Source of the DNA: Tsuneonella aeria
GTDB lineage: Bacteria; Pseudomonadota; Alphaproteobacteria; Sphingomonadales; Sphingomonadaceae
Direction of reading: 5' to 3'
DNA: 64,000 nt
NCBI RefSeq assembly: GCF_009827495.1
Contig: NZ_WTZA01000001.1
Location: 806,001 to 870,000, forward strand
Position numbers and translations under genes: made by a program. Positions 1-8,757 of this stretch are shown piece after piece; positions within the stretch are counted from its first letter, which is position 1; the number at the start of each line of letters is the position of its first letter. The notes beneath the pieces are model-generated. The model searched no databases and was not told the DNA's origin. It saw only the letters and a program-made list of their open reading frames with translations.

Positions 1-353
1 CCAGGCAGGAAGCGTGCCTTCTGTTCGGGCGTGCCGAACGCCAGGATCGTCGGCCCCGCCAGCTCCACGCCGATGTGGTTGACGCGGCCCGGAACCCCGG
101 CGCGCGCGTATTCCTCGGCAAAGATGACCTGTTCGGCCAGCGTCGCGTTGCGGCCGCCCCATTCCTCCGGCCACCCGATGCACGACCACTTGTGCGCGGC
201 GAGCTGTTGCTCCCATTCCTTGCGCCGCTCGGGCTTCTCGGTGAGCTTCGTGATCCCCTTGATGTCGCGGAATTCGCCCGCCATCTGACCTTGCAGCCAG
301 TCGGCGGCCTCGGCACGGAACGCCTCTTCCGCCTGCGAAAATCCCAGCTTCAT
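1..353 (-). CDS. acyl-CoA dehydrogenase (C-terminus beyond window)
   Basis: Only the N-terminal ~117 residues are present; the gene runs off the left edge. The ATG at 353 overlaps the stop of the upstream gene (ATGA). The visible part has the acyl-CoA dehydrogenase N-terminal pattern, with GWPEEWGG, IFAEEYARAG and FGTPEQKARFLP, closely matching the complete gene at 4852-6015. By family it is an FAD-dependent alpha,beta-dehydrogenase of a CoA thioester. It is paired with the shorter homologue at 350-1408, as in the heteromeric FadE enzymes of mycobacterial steroid degradation. The catalytic Glu region is not visible. Confidence 0.9.
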   Translation of the reverse strand, partial: MKLGFSQAEEAFRAEAADWLQGQMAGEFRDIKGITKLTEKPERRKEWEQQLAAHKWSCIGWPEEWGGRNATLAEQVIFAEEYARAGVPGRVNHIGVELAGPTILAFGTPEQKARFLP

Positions 354-1408
354 GCCGCTTCTCCGAGGATCATTGCGGCAACTTGTTCCCGGTGCCATGC
401 ATTGCTGCCGAGCATGGATTGCAGCGCCCGCGCACGCTTGAAAAACAGGTGCGCATCGTGTTCCCAGGTGAACCCTATCCCACCGTGGAGCTGGATCATG
501 TCGCCGGCGCATCGCAGGAACGTGTCGGTGGCAAAGCTCTTGGCGGCATGCAGCGCCAGCGGCGCTTCGTCCGATCCTTCGTCCACCGCGCAGGCCGCCC
601 AATACACGGCGCTGCGCGCCTGTTCGATCTCGATCATCATGTCCGCCAGGCGGTGTTTGTAGGCCTGGAACGACCCGATCGGGCGACCGAACTGGACGCG
701 TTCCTTGGCGTAAGCCACCGTGCGGTCGAGAGCCTCCTGCGCGCCGCCGAGCGCCTCTGCCGCGGCGACGACGAAGGCGGCCTGGTGCGCCGCGGTGCTT
801 GCCGCCATCGGATCGGCGAGTGGCTCCCCTTTGGCTCCCTGGAATGAAACGCGGGCGTAGGGCCGCGTCTGGTCCATCGTCGTCAGCGGGGTGACCGTCA
901 CGCCCTCTGCGTCAGCCGGGACGATCCAGGCCGATGCGTTGTTACTGGCCAGAAAGACCTGCGCAGACCCACCATGCGCGACGAAGCCCGCTTCGCCCGA
1001 AATCCTGTTGCCATCAGCCACGAAACCCGCGTCGTGCGCGTAGCCCGCGATGACTTCGCCGGAGAGAAGGCGCGGCAGCCAGCTTTCGCGCTGCGCATCG
1101 CTGCCACCCGCCGCGATTGCCTGCGCGCACTGGGCGAGGCTACCCAGCATCGGCAGGGCGGAAACCTGTGCGCCCGCGGCCTCGGCAATGATTGCCAGCT
1201 CCACCAGCCCCAGCCCGGCGCCACCGACCGCTTCCGGAATGCCGATGCCCGACAGCCCAAGCTCTGCGCAGAACGCGTCCCACAAGGCGCGATCGATTCC
1301 GTCGTTGGCCATCGCCGCCCGGGTGCGGGCCGAAGACGCGTTCTCGCGGAAGAACGCCTGCGCGGTTTCCACGATCATCGCCTGTTCGTCGGTGAATGCG
1401 AAATGCAT
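350..1408 (-). CDS. acyl-CoA dehydrogenase, short partner subunit
   Basis: 352 aa with acyl-CoA dehydrogenase fold signatures: N-terminal helices (FTDEQAMIVETAQAF), then C-terminal KERVQFGRPIGSFQAYKH and QLHGGIGFTWEHD. It is shorter than typical 380-400 aa members and the middle beta-domain is reduced. This fits the non-catalytic half of a heterotetrameric steroid FadE (known for mycobacterial ChsE enzymes). It is coupled by 4-nt overlaps to both neighbours in the long minus-strand operon. The exact steroid-CoA substrate cannot be read from sequence. Confidence 0.88.
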   Translation of the reverse strand: MHFAFTDEQAMIVETAQAFFRENASSARTRAAMANDGIDRALWDAFCAELGLSGIGIPEAVGGAGLGLVELAIIAEAAGAQVSALPMLGSLAQCAQAIAAGGSDAQRESWLPRLLSGEVIAGYAHDAGFVADGNRISGEAGFVAHGGSAQVFLASNNASAWIVPADAEGVTVTPLTTMDQTRPYARVSFQGAKGEPLADPMAASTAAHQAAFVVAAAEALGGAQEALDRTVAYAKERVQFGRPIGSFQAYKHRLADMMIEIEQARSAVYWAACAVDEGSDEAPLALHAAKSFATDTFLRCAGDMIQLHGGIGFTWEHDAHLFFKRARALQSMLGSNAWHREQVAAMILGEAA

Positions 1409-2313
1409 CAGGCGGTCCCCCAGACTTTTCGGGGAGCAACCCTTTCGGCGAGCAACGTCTCAACGGCCTCGCCGACCTCGTCGGGGTTCCAGCGCCTGCC
1501 CGCGTCCACCGCCGGTCCTTCGCGCCAGCCATCTCCCAGCATGATCCTGCCGCCTTCCAGTTCGAACACGCAGCCAGTCACGTTCGCACTCTCGCTGGAG
1601 CCGAGCCAGACGACGGTGGGGGCGATGTTCGCCGGGTCCATCACGTCAAACGCGTCGCCCTGGGTGGCCATCTTGTCCGCGAAGGCCTGCTCCGTCATGC
1701 GGGTGCGCGCCGAAGGGGCGAGCGCGTTGGCCGTGATGCCGTATCGGCCGAGTTCGGCTGCCTGCACCAGCGTTAGCGACGCGATCCCGCCCTTGGCGGT
1801 CGAATAGGCCGACTGCGCGATGGAACCCTGGAGCCCTGCCCCACTGGTGGTATTGATGATCCGCGCATCGGGATTTTCCCCGCGCTTCTGCTTTGCACGC
1901 CAGTAATCCACGGCGTGGCGCGCCAGGCAGAAATGGCCGCGCAGATGGACGTGCATGGTCGCGTCCCATTCTTCCGGCGTGGCGGACACGAACATGCGGT
2001 CGCGCACGATCCCTGCGTTGTTGACGATCACGTGAAGGTCGCCGAACGCCTCGATCGCCGCATCCACGATACGCTTCGCAGCGTCCCAGTCGGTGATGTC
2101 CTCGTAATTCGCGAGGGCCGCCCCGCCCGCCGCGCGAATTTCATCGACCACCGCGTCGGCGGCGCTCGTGTCGCGACCTTCCCCGCCCAGCGAAGTGCCG
2201 ATGTCGTTGACGACCACGTTCGCGCCTTCGGCGGCGAAGGCGAGCGCATAGGCGCGTCCCAGCCCGCGCGCTGCGCCGGTGATGATCACTGTCCGGTTGT
2301 CGCAGATTCCCAT
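1408..2313 (-). CDS. SDR oxidoreductase, hydroxyacyl-CoA/17beta-HSD type
   Basis: 301 aa short-chain dehydrogenase. The NAD(P) motif TGAARGLGRAYA lies near residues 12-23, NNAG near 100, a catalytic Ser in NTTSGAGL and the Tyr/Lys pair in YSTAKGG. The long form with a VVNDIGTSLGGEG insert after the Rossmann start resembles the dehydrogenase domain of peroxisomal multifunctional 17beta-HSD4 and the mycobacterial IpdF/Rv3548c-like SDRs. In this operon a likely role is oxidation of a hydroxyl on a ring-degradation CoA intermediate. Start ATG 2313 is 3 nt downstream of the preceding stop. Substrate assignment is inference. Confidence 0.85.
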   Translation of the reverse strand: MGICDNRTVIITGAARGLGRAYALAFAAEGANVVVNDIGTSLGGEGRDTSAADAVVDEIRAAGGAALANYEDITDWDAAKRIVDAAIEAFGDLHVIVNNAGIVRDRMFVSATPEEWDATMHVHLRGHFCLARHAVDYWRAKQKRGENPDARIINTTSGAGLQGSIAQSAYSTAKGGIASLTLVQAAELGRYGITANALAPSARTRMTEQAFADKMATQGDAFDVMDPANIAPTVVWLGSSESANVTGCVFELEGGRIMLGDGWREGPAVDAGRRWNPDEVGEAVETLLAERVAPRKVWGTA

Positions 2314-2316
2314 GTC

Positions 2317-2754
2317 TTATCCCAATGCCTGGAGAGTGTGCGCGGAGCTGTCGCCGACGAGATCGGTCTGGACGTAGGTGCGCTCTGTGAAATGCCAGCG
2401 GCCCGCGTCATCCCGGGCAAAGCGATCGCGGTAGCGGCCCGATGCGACCACCTGCAGCGGGAAGCCGGGCGCCGCCTGGATTACGGTCCACTGGCTCTGG
2501 CACGTCGCGCACGCGCCATCGTCCGACAGTTCGATGATCGGATTGGTGGTGATGTGCCGGGTAAGAGGCTTGCCATCGTAGGTTTTCACCCACGTCTTCC
2601 ACATGGCCAGAATGCTGTCGCGCCCGGCGATCCGCTGGCCCCCGGCGATCACGCACCCCTTGTCGAACAGCGCGGCGGCGCCGGCGAAGTCGCCGTCGTC
2701 GAAGCGCATCGCGTATTGGTAAAGCAGGTTTGGAATGGCGATCGCCGGTTCCAT
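2317..2754 (-). CDS. SnoaL-like (NTF2-fold) protein
   Basis: 145 aa. The start was placed at 2754, overlapping the thiolase stop by 1 nt; a longer upstream reading is only the shadow of the thiolase. It shows a Tyr14-x4-Asp19 pair and His67 (LTRHITTNP), positions typical of SnoaL_4/BaiE-type dehydratases, and an FTERTYV strand near the end. This is one of four NTF2-fold proteins in the steroid island. A role as steroid dehydratase, isomerase or hydratase is possible but not demonstrated. Confidence 0.8.
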   Translation of the reverse strand: MEPAIAIPNLLYQYAMRFDDGDFAGAAALFDKGCVIAGGQRIAGRDSILAMWKTWVKTYDGKPLTRHITTNPIIELSDDGACATCQSQWTVIQAAPGFPLQVVASGRYRDRFARDDAGRWHFTERTYVQTDLVGDSSAHTLQALG

Positions 2755-3905
2755 TACAAACGCTCGATGATCGTCACGTTGGCCTGACCCCCGCCTTCGC
2801 ACATCGTCTGGAGGCCATAGCGCCCGCCGGTGCGCTCGAGCGCGTTCAGCAGCGTGGTCATCAGCCGCGCGCCGCTGGCGCCAAGAGGATGGCCCAGGGC
2901 GATGGCACCACCGTGGACGTTCACCTTCTCGTGCGGGATGCCGAGTTCCTTCATCCACGCCATCGGCACGCTGGCGAATGCCTCGTTGCATTCGAACAAG
3001 TCGATATCATCGACGGTCATGCCGGCCTTGCTCAGCGCATACCGCGTCGCCGGGATCGGCGCCGTCAGCATCCACACGGGATCGTCGGCCCGCACGGACA
3101 GATGATGGATGCGGGCACGCGGCTTCAGTCCGTGATCCTTCACCGCCCGCGCGCTGGCGACCAGCAACGACGCCGCACCGTCGCAATTCTGGCTTGCCAC
3201 GCCAGCGGTGATCGCCCCGCCTTCCTGCACCGGCTTGAGACTGGCGAGCCCTTCCAGGGTGGTGCCCGGACGGATCGTCTCGTCAATCTCGAGCCCCTCC
3301 AGCGGGGCGATTTCGCGCGCAAACCAGCCATTGTCCGTCGCGGCCTGCGCACGCTGGTGGCTGGTGAGGGCAAATTGTTCCATTTCTTCGCGACTTATCG
3401 ACCATTTCTCAGCAATCATCTCAGCCGAGTTGATCTGGTTGAGAAGCCCGTCGCCATAGCGTTCGACCCAGCCCGGCGAGGTGTTGAAGGGGTTTCCGAA
3501 ACCGTAGGGTTCGCCGGCATACATCGCGGCCGAGATCGGGATCGCGTTCATCGCCTGGCTGCCCCCCGCGACCACGAGGTCCTGCGTGCCGCTCATCACC
3601 CCTTGCGCGGCGAAATGCAGCGCTTGCTGCGACGAACCGCACTGGCGATCGACCGTCGTGCCCGGCACGTGCTGGGGCAGCCCGGCGACGAGCCACGCGG
3701 TGCGGCCGATGTCCCCCGCCTGCGGTCCGATGGTATCGCAGCAGCCCCACACGACATCCTCGACGGCGTTGGGATCGATGCCCGTGCGCTCGACGAGAAC
3801 CTTGATCGGGTGCGCGCCCAGATCGGCGGGATGAACGTGTGCAAGGCTGCCCTTCTTGCGCCCGATGGGTGTTCGCACCGCGTCTATGATAAAGGCTTCA
3901 GGCAT
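2754..3905 (-). CDS. fadA6: thiolase, FadA6-like (acetyl-CoA acyltransferase)
   Basis: 383 aa, normal thiolase length. Nucleophile Cys89 (DRQCGSSQQ), His339 in LGHPLGASG and second catalytic Cys369 (TMCEGGGQAN) are all present, so the enzyme should be active. Thiolases of this kind (mycobacterial FadA6 in the KstR2 regulon) release acetyl-CoA from ring C/D degradation products. It lies between the SnoaL gene (1-nt overlap) and an acyl-CoA dehydrogenase pair, with ipdABC and an echA20-like gene in the same operon, which supports the steroid role. The fadA6 name rests on context and family resemblance, not on an alignment. Confidence 0.9.
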   Translation of the reverse strand: MPEAFIIDAVRTPIGRKKGSLAHVHPADLGAHPIKVLVERTGIDPNAVEDVVWGCCDTIGPQAGDIGRTAWLVAGLPQHVPGTTVDRQCGSSQQALHFAAQGVMSGTQDLVVAGGSQAMNAIPISAAMYAGEPYGFGNPFNTSPGWVERYGDGLLNQINSAEMIAEKWSISREEMEQFALTSHQRAQAATDNGWFAREIAPLEGLEIDETIRPGTTLEGLASLKPVQEGGAITAGVASQNCDGAASLLVASARAVKDHGLKPRARIHHLSVRADDPVWMLTAPIPATRYALSKAGMTVDDIDLFECNEAFASVPMAWMKELGIPHEKVNVHGGAIALGHPLGASGARLMTTLLNALERTGGRYGLQTMCEGGGQANVTIIERL

Positions 3906-3913
3906 TTGTTCTC

Positions 3914-4852
3914 TCAGGCGAAAGTGTGTTCAGGCCCAATCGGAAGCGCGCCACCGATCACTGCGTCGTCGACCCTGGAATAGTGGAATGCGCGATCGCC
4001 CCAGGCCCCGGCGAGCGCCCAGGCACGCTTCATCCAGAAGTGAAGATCGACCTCGTAGGTATAGCCCATGGCCCCGTGAACCTGGATCGCGGTCTCGGCG
4101 GTAAGGATCGCGGCATCCGTGGCGGCGAGCTTGGCGTGACTGACGTGGACCGGCCCGCCAGCGAGTCCATCCTCCAGCGCCTGCGCGGCGCGCCAGACCA
4201 CCGGCTTGGCGAATTCGATCGCGACCGCACACGTCGCCAACTGGTGCTTGATCGCCTGGAATCCCCCGATCGGCTGGCCGAACTGGGTGCGGACCTTCGC
4301 GTATTCGCCCGCCTGTGCCAGCATCGCCTCAGCAAGGCCGATGAGCTGTGCGGCCGACATCAACGCACCGAGATTCAACAGCTTGTCGTCGGGTCCTGAG
4401 ACGCCGTCTCCGCTTGACGCAGCAAGGTTTCGAAGCGGATCGACGCTTTCGAGCGCGTCTCCCGCGCCGTCTGTCACCCAGGGATTGACCGGGTGGTTGA
4501 GCGGGACAGTCTTCTCGCCCCGCGCGATTGCGGCCAGATCGCCGGTCTGCCCCTTGGCGAGCAACCACGGCACCGCCACGAACGCCGTGTCGACGAGCGG
4601 CTCGGCAAGCGCCGCACGGCCGCACTCGGACGCGATCAATGCGGCGTCCAGCAGCCCGAGGCCAAGGCCGCCGTGCTCTTCCGGGACAAGCAGGCCGGTC
4701 AGGCCCATGTCCGCAAGACCCTGCCAGATGGCCGGATCGCGGTTACCCTCCGCATCCAGGCGCCGCAGGACTTCGGGGCCATGCGTGCCCGCCAGATAGT
4801 CGCGGACCGTTTCCGCCAGGGTGAGCTGGTCTTCGGTGAAGCGGAAGTCCAT
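3914..4852 (-). CDS. acyl-CoA dehydrogenase, short partner subunit
   Basis: 312 aa; start ATG 4852 (MDFRFTEDQ), overlapping the stop of the full-length homologue by 1 nt. It retains the N-terminal helical domain and the C-terminal KVRTQFGQPIGGFQAIKH and QVHGAMGYTYEVD segments, but the middle beta-domain is strongly shortened. No Glu corresponding to the helix-G base of its partner is evident. It is therefore likely the non-catalytic subunit of an alpha2beta2 steroid acyl-CoA dehydrogenase with the product of 4852-6015. The heteromer is inferred from family precedent and adjacency. Confidence 0.87.
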   Translation of the reverse strand: MDFRFTEDQLTLAETVRDYLAGTHGPEVLRRLDAEGNRDPAIWQGLADMGLTGLLVPEEHGGLGLGLLDAALIASECGRAALAEPLVDTAFVAVPWLLAKGQTGDLAAIARGEKTVPLNHPVNPWVTDGAGDALESVDPLRNLAASSGDGVSGPDDKLLNLGALMSAAQLIGLAEAMLAQAGEYAKVRTQFGQPIGGFQAIKHQLATCAVAIEFAKPVVWRAAQALEDGLAGGPVHVSHAKLAATDAAILTAETAIQVHGAMGYTYEVDLHFWMKRAWALAGAWGDRAFHYSRVDDAVIGGALPIGPEHTFA

Positions 4853-6015
4853 CAGCCTGCTCCCACCCGCGGAAGGCCGAGCAGCCGCTCGGCGATGATA
4901 TTGCGCTGCACCTCGTTCGAACCGGCGTAGATCGGCCCCGACAGCGAGAAGATGTAGCCTTCCAGCCACTGGTTGATCCGCCCGTCGGCGAAGCGTTTCA
5001 GCTCCGCCTGCGCGCCCAGGAGCTGCATCGCCGTCCGGTGCATCGCCCGGTCGAGTTCCGACCAGAAGATCTTGTTGAGGCTCGCCTCCGCGCCGATCTT
5101 GCCGCCCGCCATGATCTTCGAGGCGACGGCGTAGGTGTTGTAGGCGTATGCCTGCGCCGCGCCCCAGGCCTGCACCACCGCCTCACGCGCCGCGGGGGAC
5201 GCTTCGGCTTCGTGCCGACGGTAGAGTTCGACAAGCCGTTTCGCAGTCGCCTGGAAGCGTCCCGGCGAGCGGAGCATCAGCCCGCGTTCGAAGCCGGCGG
5301 TCGCCATTGCCACGTTCCACCCTTCGCCTTCGCCCGCCAACCGGTTTGCCACCGGCACGCGCACTTCGTCGAAGAACAGTTCGGCGAAGCCCGTGTCGCC
5401 ATGAAGCTGCCGGATCGGACGCCTGGTGATGCCGGGCGAATCGAGATCGAACAGGATGAACGTCAGGCCCTTGTGCCGCTTGCTATCTGCATCGGTCCGA
5501 AAGATTCCGAAGCCCCAGTCCGCGAATGCCGCGCGGCTGGACCAGGTCTTCTGGCCGGTGAGCACGTAGTGATCGCCATCGCGCACAGCCCTGGAACTGA
5601 TCGCCGCCATGTCGCTGCCTGCGCCCGGTTCCGACCACGCCTGCGCCCAGATCGTCTCGCCCCTCGCCATGGGCGGCAGGAAGCGCGCCTTCTGTTCGGG
5701 CGTGCCGAATTCCATGATCGTCGGGCCCAGCAGGAAGATGCCGTTCTGGTTCGCACGGTTGGGTCCGCCGGCGCGAAAGTATTCCTCTTCGAAGATCAGC
5801 CACTCAATCAGGTCAAGGCCGCGCCCGCCGAATTCCTCGGGCCACGTAACCATGCCCCAGTTACCGCTCGCGAGTTCCCGTTCCCACGCGACGTGCTGAT
5901 CGAACCCTTCGCGGCATTCGAGTGTGACGAGCGGTTCCTTCGGAACATGCGCTTCCATCCACGCGCGAACCTCTGCGCGGAAGGCTTGCTGCTTGGGCGT
6001 GTAGGCAAGGTCCAT
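4852..6015 (-). CDS. acyl-CoA dehydrogenase, full-length catalytic subunit
   Basis: 387 aa. It has WAQAWSEPGAGSD (FAD/substrate loop, ~residues 123-135), LTGQKTWSS (~152-160) and the C-terminal FAD segment YAGSNEVQRNII. The MCAD-type Glu (Y-E-G-T) is Ala here (Y-A-G-S), but Glu243 in AGFERGLML occupies the place of the helix-G base used by isovaleryl-CoA dehydrogenase. Activity is therefore expected. It is paired with the truncated homologue just downstream. Probably one of the FadE30-33-like enzymes acting on ring-opened steroid CoA thioesters; the exact step is unresolved. Confidence 0.9.
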   Translation of the reverse strand: MDLAYTPKQQAFRAEVRAWMEAHVPKEPLVTLECREGFDQHVAWERELASGNWGMVTWPEEFGGRGLDLIEWLIFEEEYFRAGGPNRANQNGIFLLGPTIMEFGTPEQKARFLPPMARGETIWAQAWSEPGAGSDMAAISSRAVRDGDHYVLTGQKTWSSRAAFADWGFGIFRTDADSKRHKGLTFILFDLDSPGITRRPIRQLHGDTGFAELFFDEVRVPVANRLAGEGEGWNVAMATAGFERGLMLRSPGRFQATAKRLVELYRRHEAEASPAAREAVVQAWGAAQAYAYNTYAVASKIMAGGKIGAEASLNKIFWSELDRAMHRTAMQLLGAQAELKRFADGRINQWLEGYIFSLSGPIYAGSNEVQRNIIAERLLGLPRVGAG

Positions 6016-6017
6016 GG

Positions 6018-6773
6018 TCAGAACTTCGCCGCCTTGCCCGTCTCCACGAACGCGTCCCGGCTCTTCTGCGAATCCTCGTGCATGTACATTTCGAGCGTGA
6101 AGCCCTGTTCCCAGCGGTATCCGCGGTCCACATCGCGCGGTTCGAGACCGTTCAGCGCTTCCTTCGCGATGACGAGCGCCTTGCGGCTTTTCGAAGCGAC
6201 GACCGCGCAGAACGCCCGCGCTTCCTCGACCAGCTTCTCGCGAGCGACCACTTTCTCCACCGCGCCCAGGCGCCAGGCTTCCTGCGCGGGAATGTTACCG
6301 CCGGTGAAGAATGCCGCCCGCACCTTGTGGAGCGGCAGCATGCGCGAAAGATGGCTGGCCCCGCCCATCGCGCCGCGATCGACTTCGGGCAGCGAGAAGA
6401 ACGCATCGTCGGCCGCGATGATCGTGTCGGAAGCGCCGCAAATGCCGATCCCGCCGCCGATGACGAACTTGTGAACCGCCACGATCACCGGCACTTCGGC
6501 GTCGCGAATGGCCTTGAAAGTCAGGTAATTTCCGCGGTTCAGCAGCGTGATCCGCTCGGGATGGGCCTGCATTTCCTTGATATCGACGCCTCCGCAGAAG
6601 CCGCGCGCGGTGTCGGCCGCGCGGATCAGGATGCAGTTCACGCCAGGATTGCGCGCCGCGGCCGAAATGATCTCCGGCAGCGACAGCCAGGTCTCGGAGT
6701 CGAATGCATTCACCGGCGGCACGTCGAACACGATCTCCGCGATCCGGTCGCTGATGGTGGTTTCTATGCCCAT
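6018..6773 (-). CDS. echA20: enoyl-CoA hydratase family, EchA20-like ring hydrolase
   Basis: 251 aa crotonase; start ATG 6773 (MGIETTISD), overlapping the ipdC stop by 10 nt. Motifs are PPVNAFDS (~20-27), FCGGVDIKEMQ in the oxyanion region, GGGIGICGASD and LPEVDRGAMGGASHLSR, with EQGFTLEMYM near the end. As I recall it, this set is characteristic of mycobacterial EchA20, which opens the last (D) ring of the steroid nucleus as a C-C hydrolase, and differs from general crotonases. The neighbours ipdC and ipdAB fit the mycobacterial echA20-ipdA-ipdB-ipdC cluster. Subfamily naming is by memory of the sequence pattern. Confidence 0.85.
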   Translation of the reverse strand: MGIETTISDRIAEIVFDVPPVNAFDSETWLSLPEIISAAARNPGVNCILIRAADTARGFCGGVDIKEMQAHPERITLLNRGNYLTFKAIRDAEVPVIVAVHKFVIGGGIGICGASDTIIAADDAFFSLPEVDRGAMGGASHLSRMLPLHKVRAAFFTGGNIPAQEAWRLGAVEKVVAREKLVEEARAFCAVVASKSRKALVIAKEALNGLEPRDVDRGYRWEQGFTLEMYMHEDSQKSRDAFVETGKAAKF

Positions 6774-7861
6774 TTGTGCATTCCATTGACCTGTTGCGAC
6801 GGTTGGGTGAGCGCTGCGATCCGCGCGAGCGCTTCCGCTTCGATGCGCGCCAGCAGCTCTGCGCATGTGGGAAGGTCGGCGAGCCGCCCGGCGACCACGC
6901 CCGTGGCCATGAGCCCCTGTTCGGCATCGCCGGCGACGACGGCGCGCTGGATCATCATCGGTGCCGCAGCGGCCATCATCGCCTGGGCCAGGGGCATTTC
7001 GCCGTGGCTGGTCATCCCGCGGGCGGTCGAAAGCACCTGGCCCCAGCTCATGCCTTTCTGCCGCTTCATCTCCAGCCCGGCTTCCATGGCGCGTTTCCAC
7101 ATGCCGAGCCGGCCTGACCGTTCGATCCGGCGGAGCAGCGGGTTGAGGATCATCCGCTGCGGAATCCCGTCCACCTTGGTCGTCACCGCGATATCGCCGG
7201 TACCCGCCTTGACGTAGGCCGCCTTGGGCAGGGCCGGAACGGGGCTTTCCGCGGTCATCAGGAAGCGCGTGCCCATCGCCACCCCGGCGGCCCCATAGGC
7301 GAGCGCCGCGGCGAGGCCGCGCCCGTCACCGAAACCACCGGCCGCGACCACGGGCACGTCAACCGCGTCCAGCACTTGCGGCAAAAGCACCGTCGTCGGA
7401 ACCGCGCCGGTATGGCCACCGCCTTCGCTGCCCTGGACGGTGATCATCTCGCACCCCAGCGCGACCATCTTTTCCGCGTGCTTAACGGCCCCCACGGTGG
7501 GAATGCACAGAATCCCGGCATCGCGGAACCGGGCGATCATCTTCGCATCCGGGCCGCGCCCGAAGCTGACCGCGCGCACCCGGTCCGCATTGGCGAGGAT
7601 GACCGCGACAATGTCCGCCGCGCCGGGCTGGAAGCTGTGAAAGTTCACCCCGAACGCGTGCGGCGTCATGTCCTTCAGCCGCGCAATCGCATCCGCCAGT
7701 TCGGCCGGCTCCATCACCGCGCCGGCCAGGAAACCGAACGCCCCTGCATTGCTGGACGCCGCGACCAGTTCGGGCGTCGCGATCCAGCCCATCGCGGTCT
7801 GGATCACCGGCAGACGGCAGCCTAGCCGCTGCGTAAGCGCGGTGGAGAGCGGCCCGTTCAT
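6764..7861 (-). CDS. ipdC: IpdC-like FMN oxidoreductase (nitronate monooxygenase family)
   Basis: 365 aa; start ATG 7861 (MNGPLSTALTQ), overlapping the upstream crotonase stop by 1 nt. A TIM-barrel of the 2-nitropropane dioxygenase/nitronate monooxygenase family is shown by PVIQTAMGWIATPELVAA at the N-terminus, GSEGGGHTG and VVAAGGFGDGRGLAAAL for FMN phosphate binding. In steroid degraders this family member is IpdC, acting next to IpdAB in ring C/D catabolism. A true nitronate monooxygenase is the alternative on family grounds alone; the operon makes IpdC far more likely. Confidence 0.88.
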   Translation of the reverse strand: MNGPLSTALTQRLGCRLPVIQTAMGWIATPELVAASSNAGAFGFLAGAVMEPAELADAIARLKDMTPHAFGVNFHSFQPGAADIVAVILANADRVRAVSFGRGPDAKMIARFRDAGILCIPTVGAVKHAEKMVALGCEMITVQGSEGGGHTGAVPTTVLLPQVLDAVDVPVVAAGGFGDGRGLAAALAYGAAGVAMGTRFLMTAESPVPALPKAAYVKAGTGDIAVTTKVDGIPQRMILNPLLRRIERSGRLGMWKRAMEAGLEMKRQKGMSWGQVLSTARGMTSHGEMPLAQAMMAAAAPMMIQRAVVAGDAEQGLMATGVVAGRLADLPTCAELLARIEAEALARIAALTQPSQQVNGMHKWA

Positions 7862-8757
7862 CAGGACGACTTGTTGGCCGCCGCCGCCGATTTGCCGCTG
7901 ACGCCGCCGATCGAATCCCCGGTGACCAGATCGTTCTGCGCATGGGCGAAGTGATGCATGTGGAAGACCGCATCCATCGCGGCGCGCTTGCCGCGCAGCT
8001 CTTCGACATGGTTGACGGCCTGCTTGGTCAGCCAGTTGCCGAGCCTTGGCGAAGCGGCGAGCTTGGCGGCCCACGTCGCGGTCGCCTCGCGAAGCTCTTC
8101 GCGAGGGACGACCTTGTTCACCATCCCGAACTGCGCAGCGCGCGCGGCGGGCATCCGCTCGCCCAGCAGCAGGAATTCCTTGGCGATACGCGGGGGCAGT
8201 TCATAGGCGTGGGCGAAGTATTCGACGCCCGGGATGCCCATCAGGGGCACGACCGGATCCTGGAAGAACGCGTCCTCGCTCGCCACGATGAGATCACAGA
8301 CCCAGGCGAGCATCAGCCCACCGGCGATGCAGGCACCCTGAACCATCGCGATCGTGGGCTTGGGCACATCGCGCCAGCGCCTGCACATCCCGAGGTATTG
8401 TTCCTGCTCGCGCGTGTAGAGCAACTCTGCCGCGGGCTTGTTCGTGTGCGGCGCGACCATCAGGCGCTTTTCGAATTCGTGATGGAGGTCGCGCCCCGGC
8501 GTGCCGATGTCGTGGCCGGCGGAAAAGTGCTTGCCTTCGCCGGCAAGCACGATCGCGCGCACGTCGTCATCTTGGACGGCGCGGTTGAACGCGTCGTCCA
8601 GCGCGTAGGTCATCTGCCCGTTCTGCGCGTTGTTGAACGAGGGACGGTTCATCGTGATCCACGCGACGTGGTCGACAACTTCGTACCGGACCGGCTCTTC
8701 GGTTTCGTAGGAAACGTCGGCGCGCTTCGGCTCGACGAGCTCGTGACCCTTGCTCAT
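7861..8757 (-). CDS. enoyl-CoA hydratase/isomerase family protein
   Basis: 298 aa crotonase with an N-terminal extension (~25 residues before YEVVDHVAWITMNRP). The oxyanion-hole segment is GKHFSAGHDIG and the second is GACIAGGLMLAWVCDLIVASEDA. It lacks the PPVNA and DIKEMQ signatures of the other crotonase here, so the two are not recent duplicates. ATG at 8757 overlaps the ipdB stop (ATGA). It may hydrate an enoyl-CoA in ring C/D or side-chain beta-oxidation; the substrate is unknown. Confidence 0.87.
   Translation of the reverse strand: MSKGHELVEPKRADVSYETEEPVRYEVVDHVAWITMNRPSFNNAQNGQMTYALDDAFNRAVQDDDVRAIVLAGEGKHFSAGHDIGTPGRDLHHEFEKRLMVAPHTNKPAAELLYTREQEQYLGMCRRWRDVPKPTIAMVQGACIAGGLMLAWVCDLIVASEDAFFQDPVVPLMGIPGVEYFAHAYELPPRIAKEFLLLGERMPAARAAQFGMVNKVVPREELREATATWAAKLAASPRLGNWLTKQAVNHVEELRGKRAAMDAVFHMHHFAHAQNDLVTGDSIGGVSGKSAAAANKSS

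Noticed and set aside
5038..6474. Long plus-strand open frame (478 codons)
   Set aside because: Antisense shadow of the acyl-CoA dehydrogenase and echA20-like genes; composition is Arg/His-rich with no domain, as usual for high-GC antisense frames.
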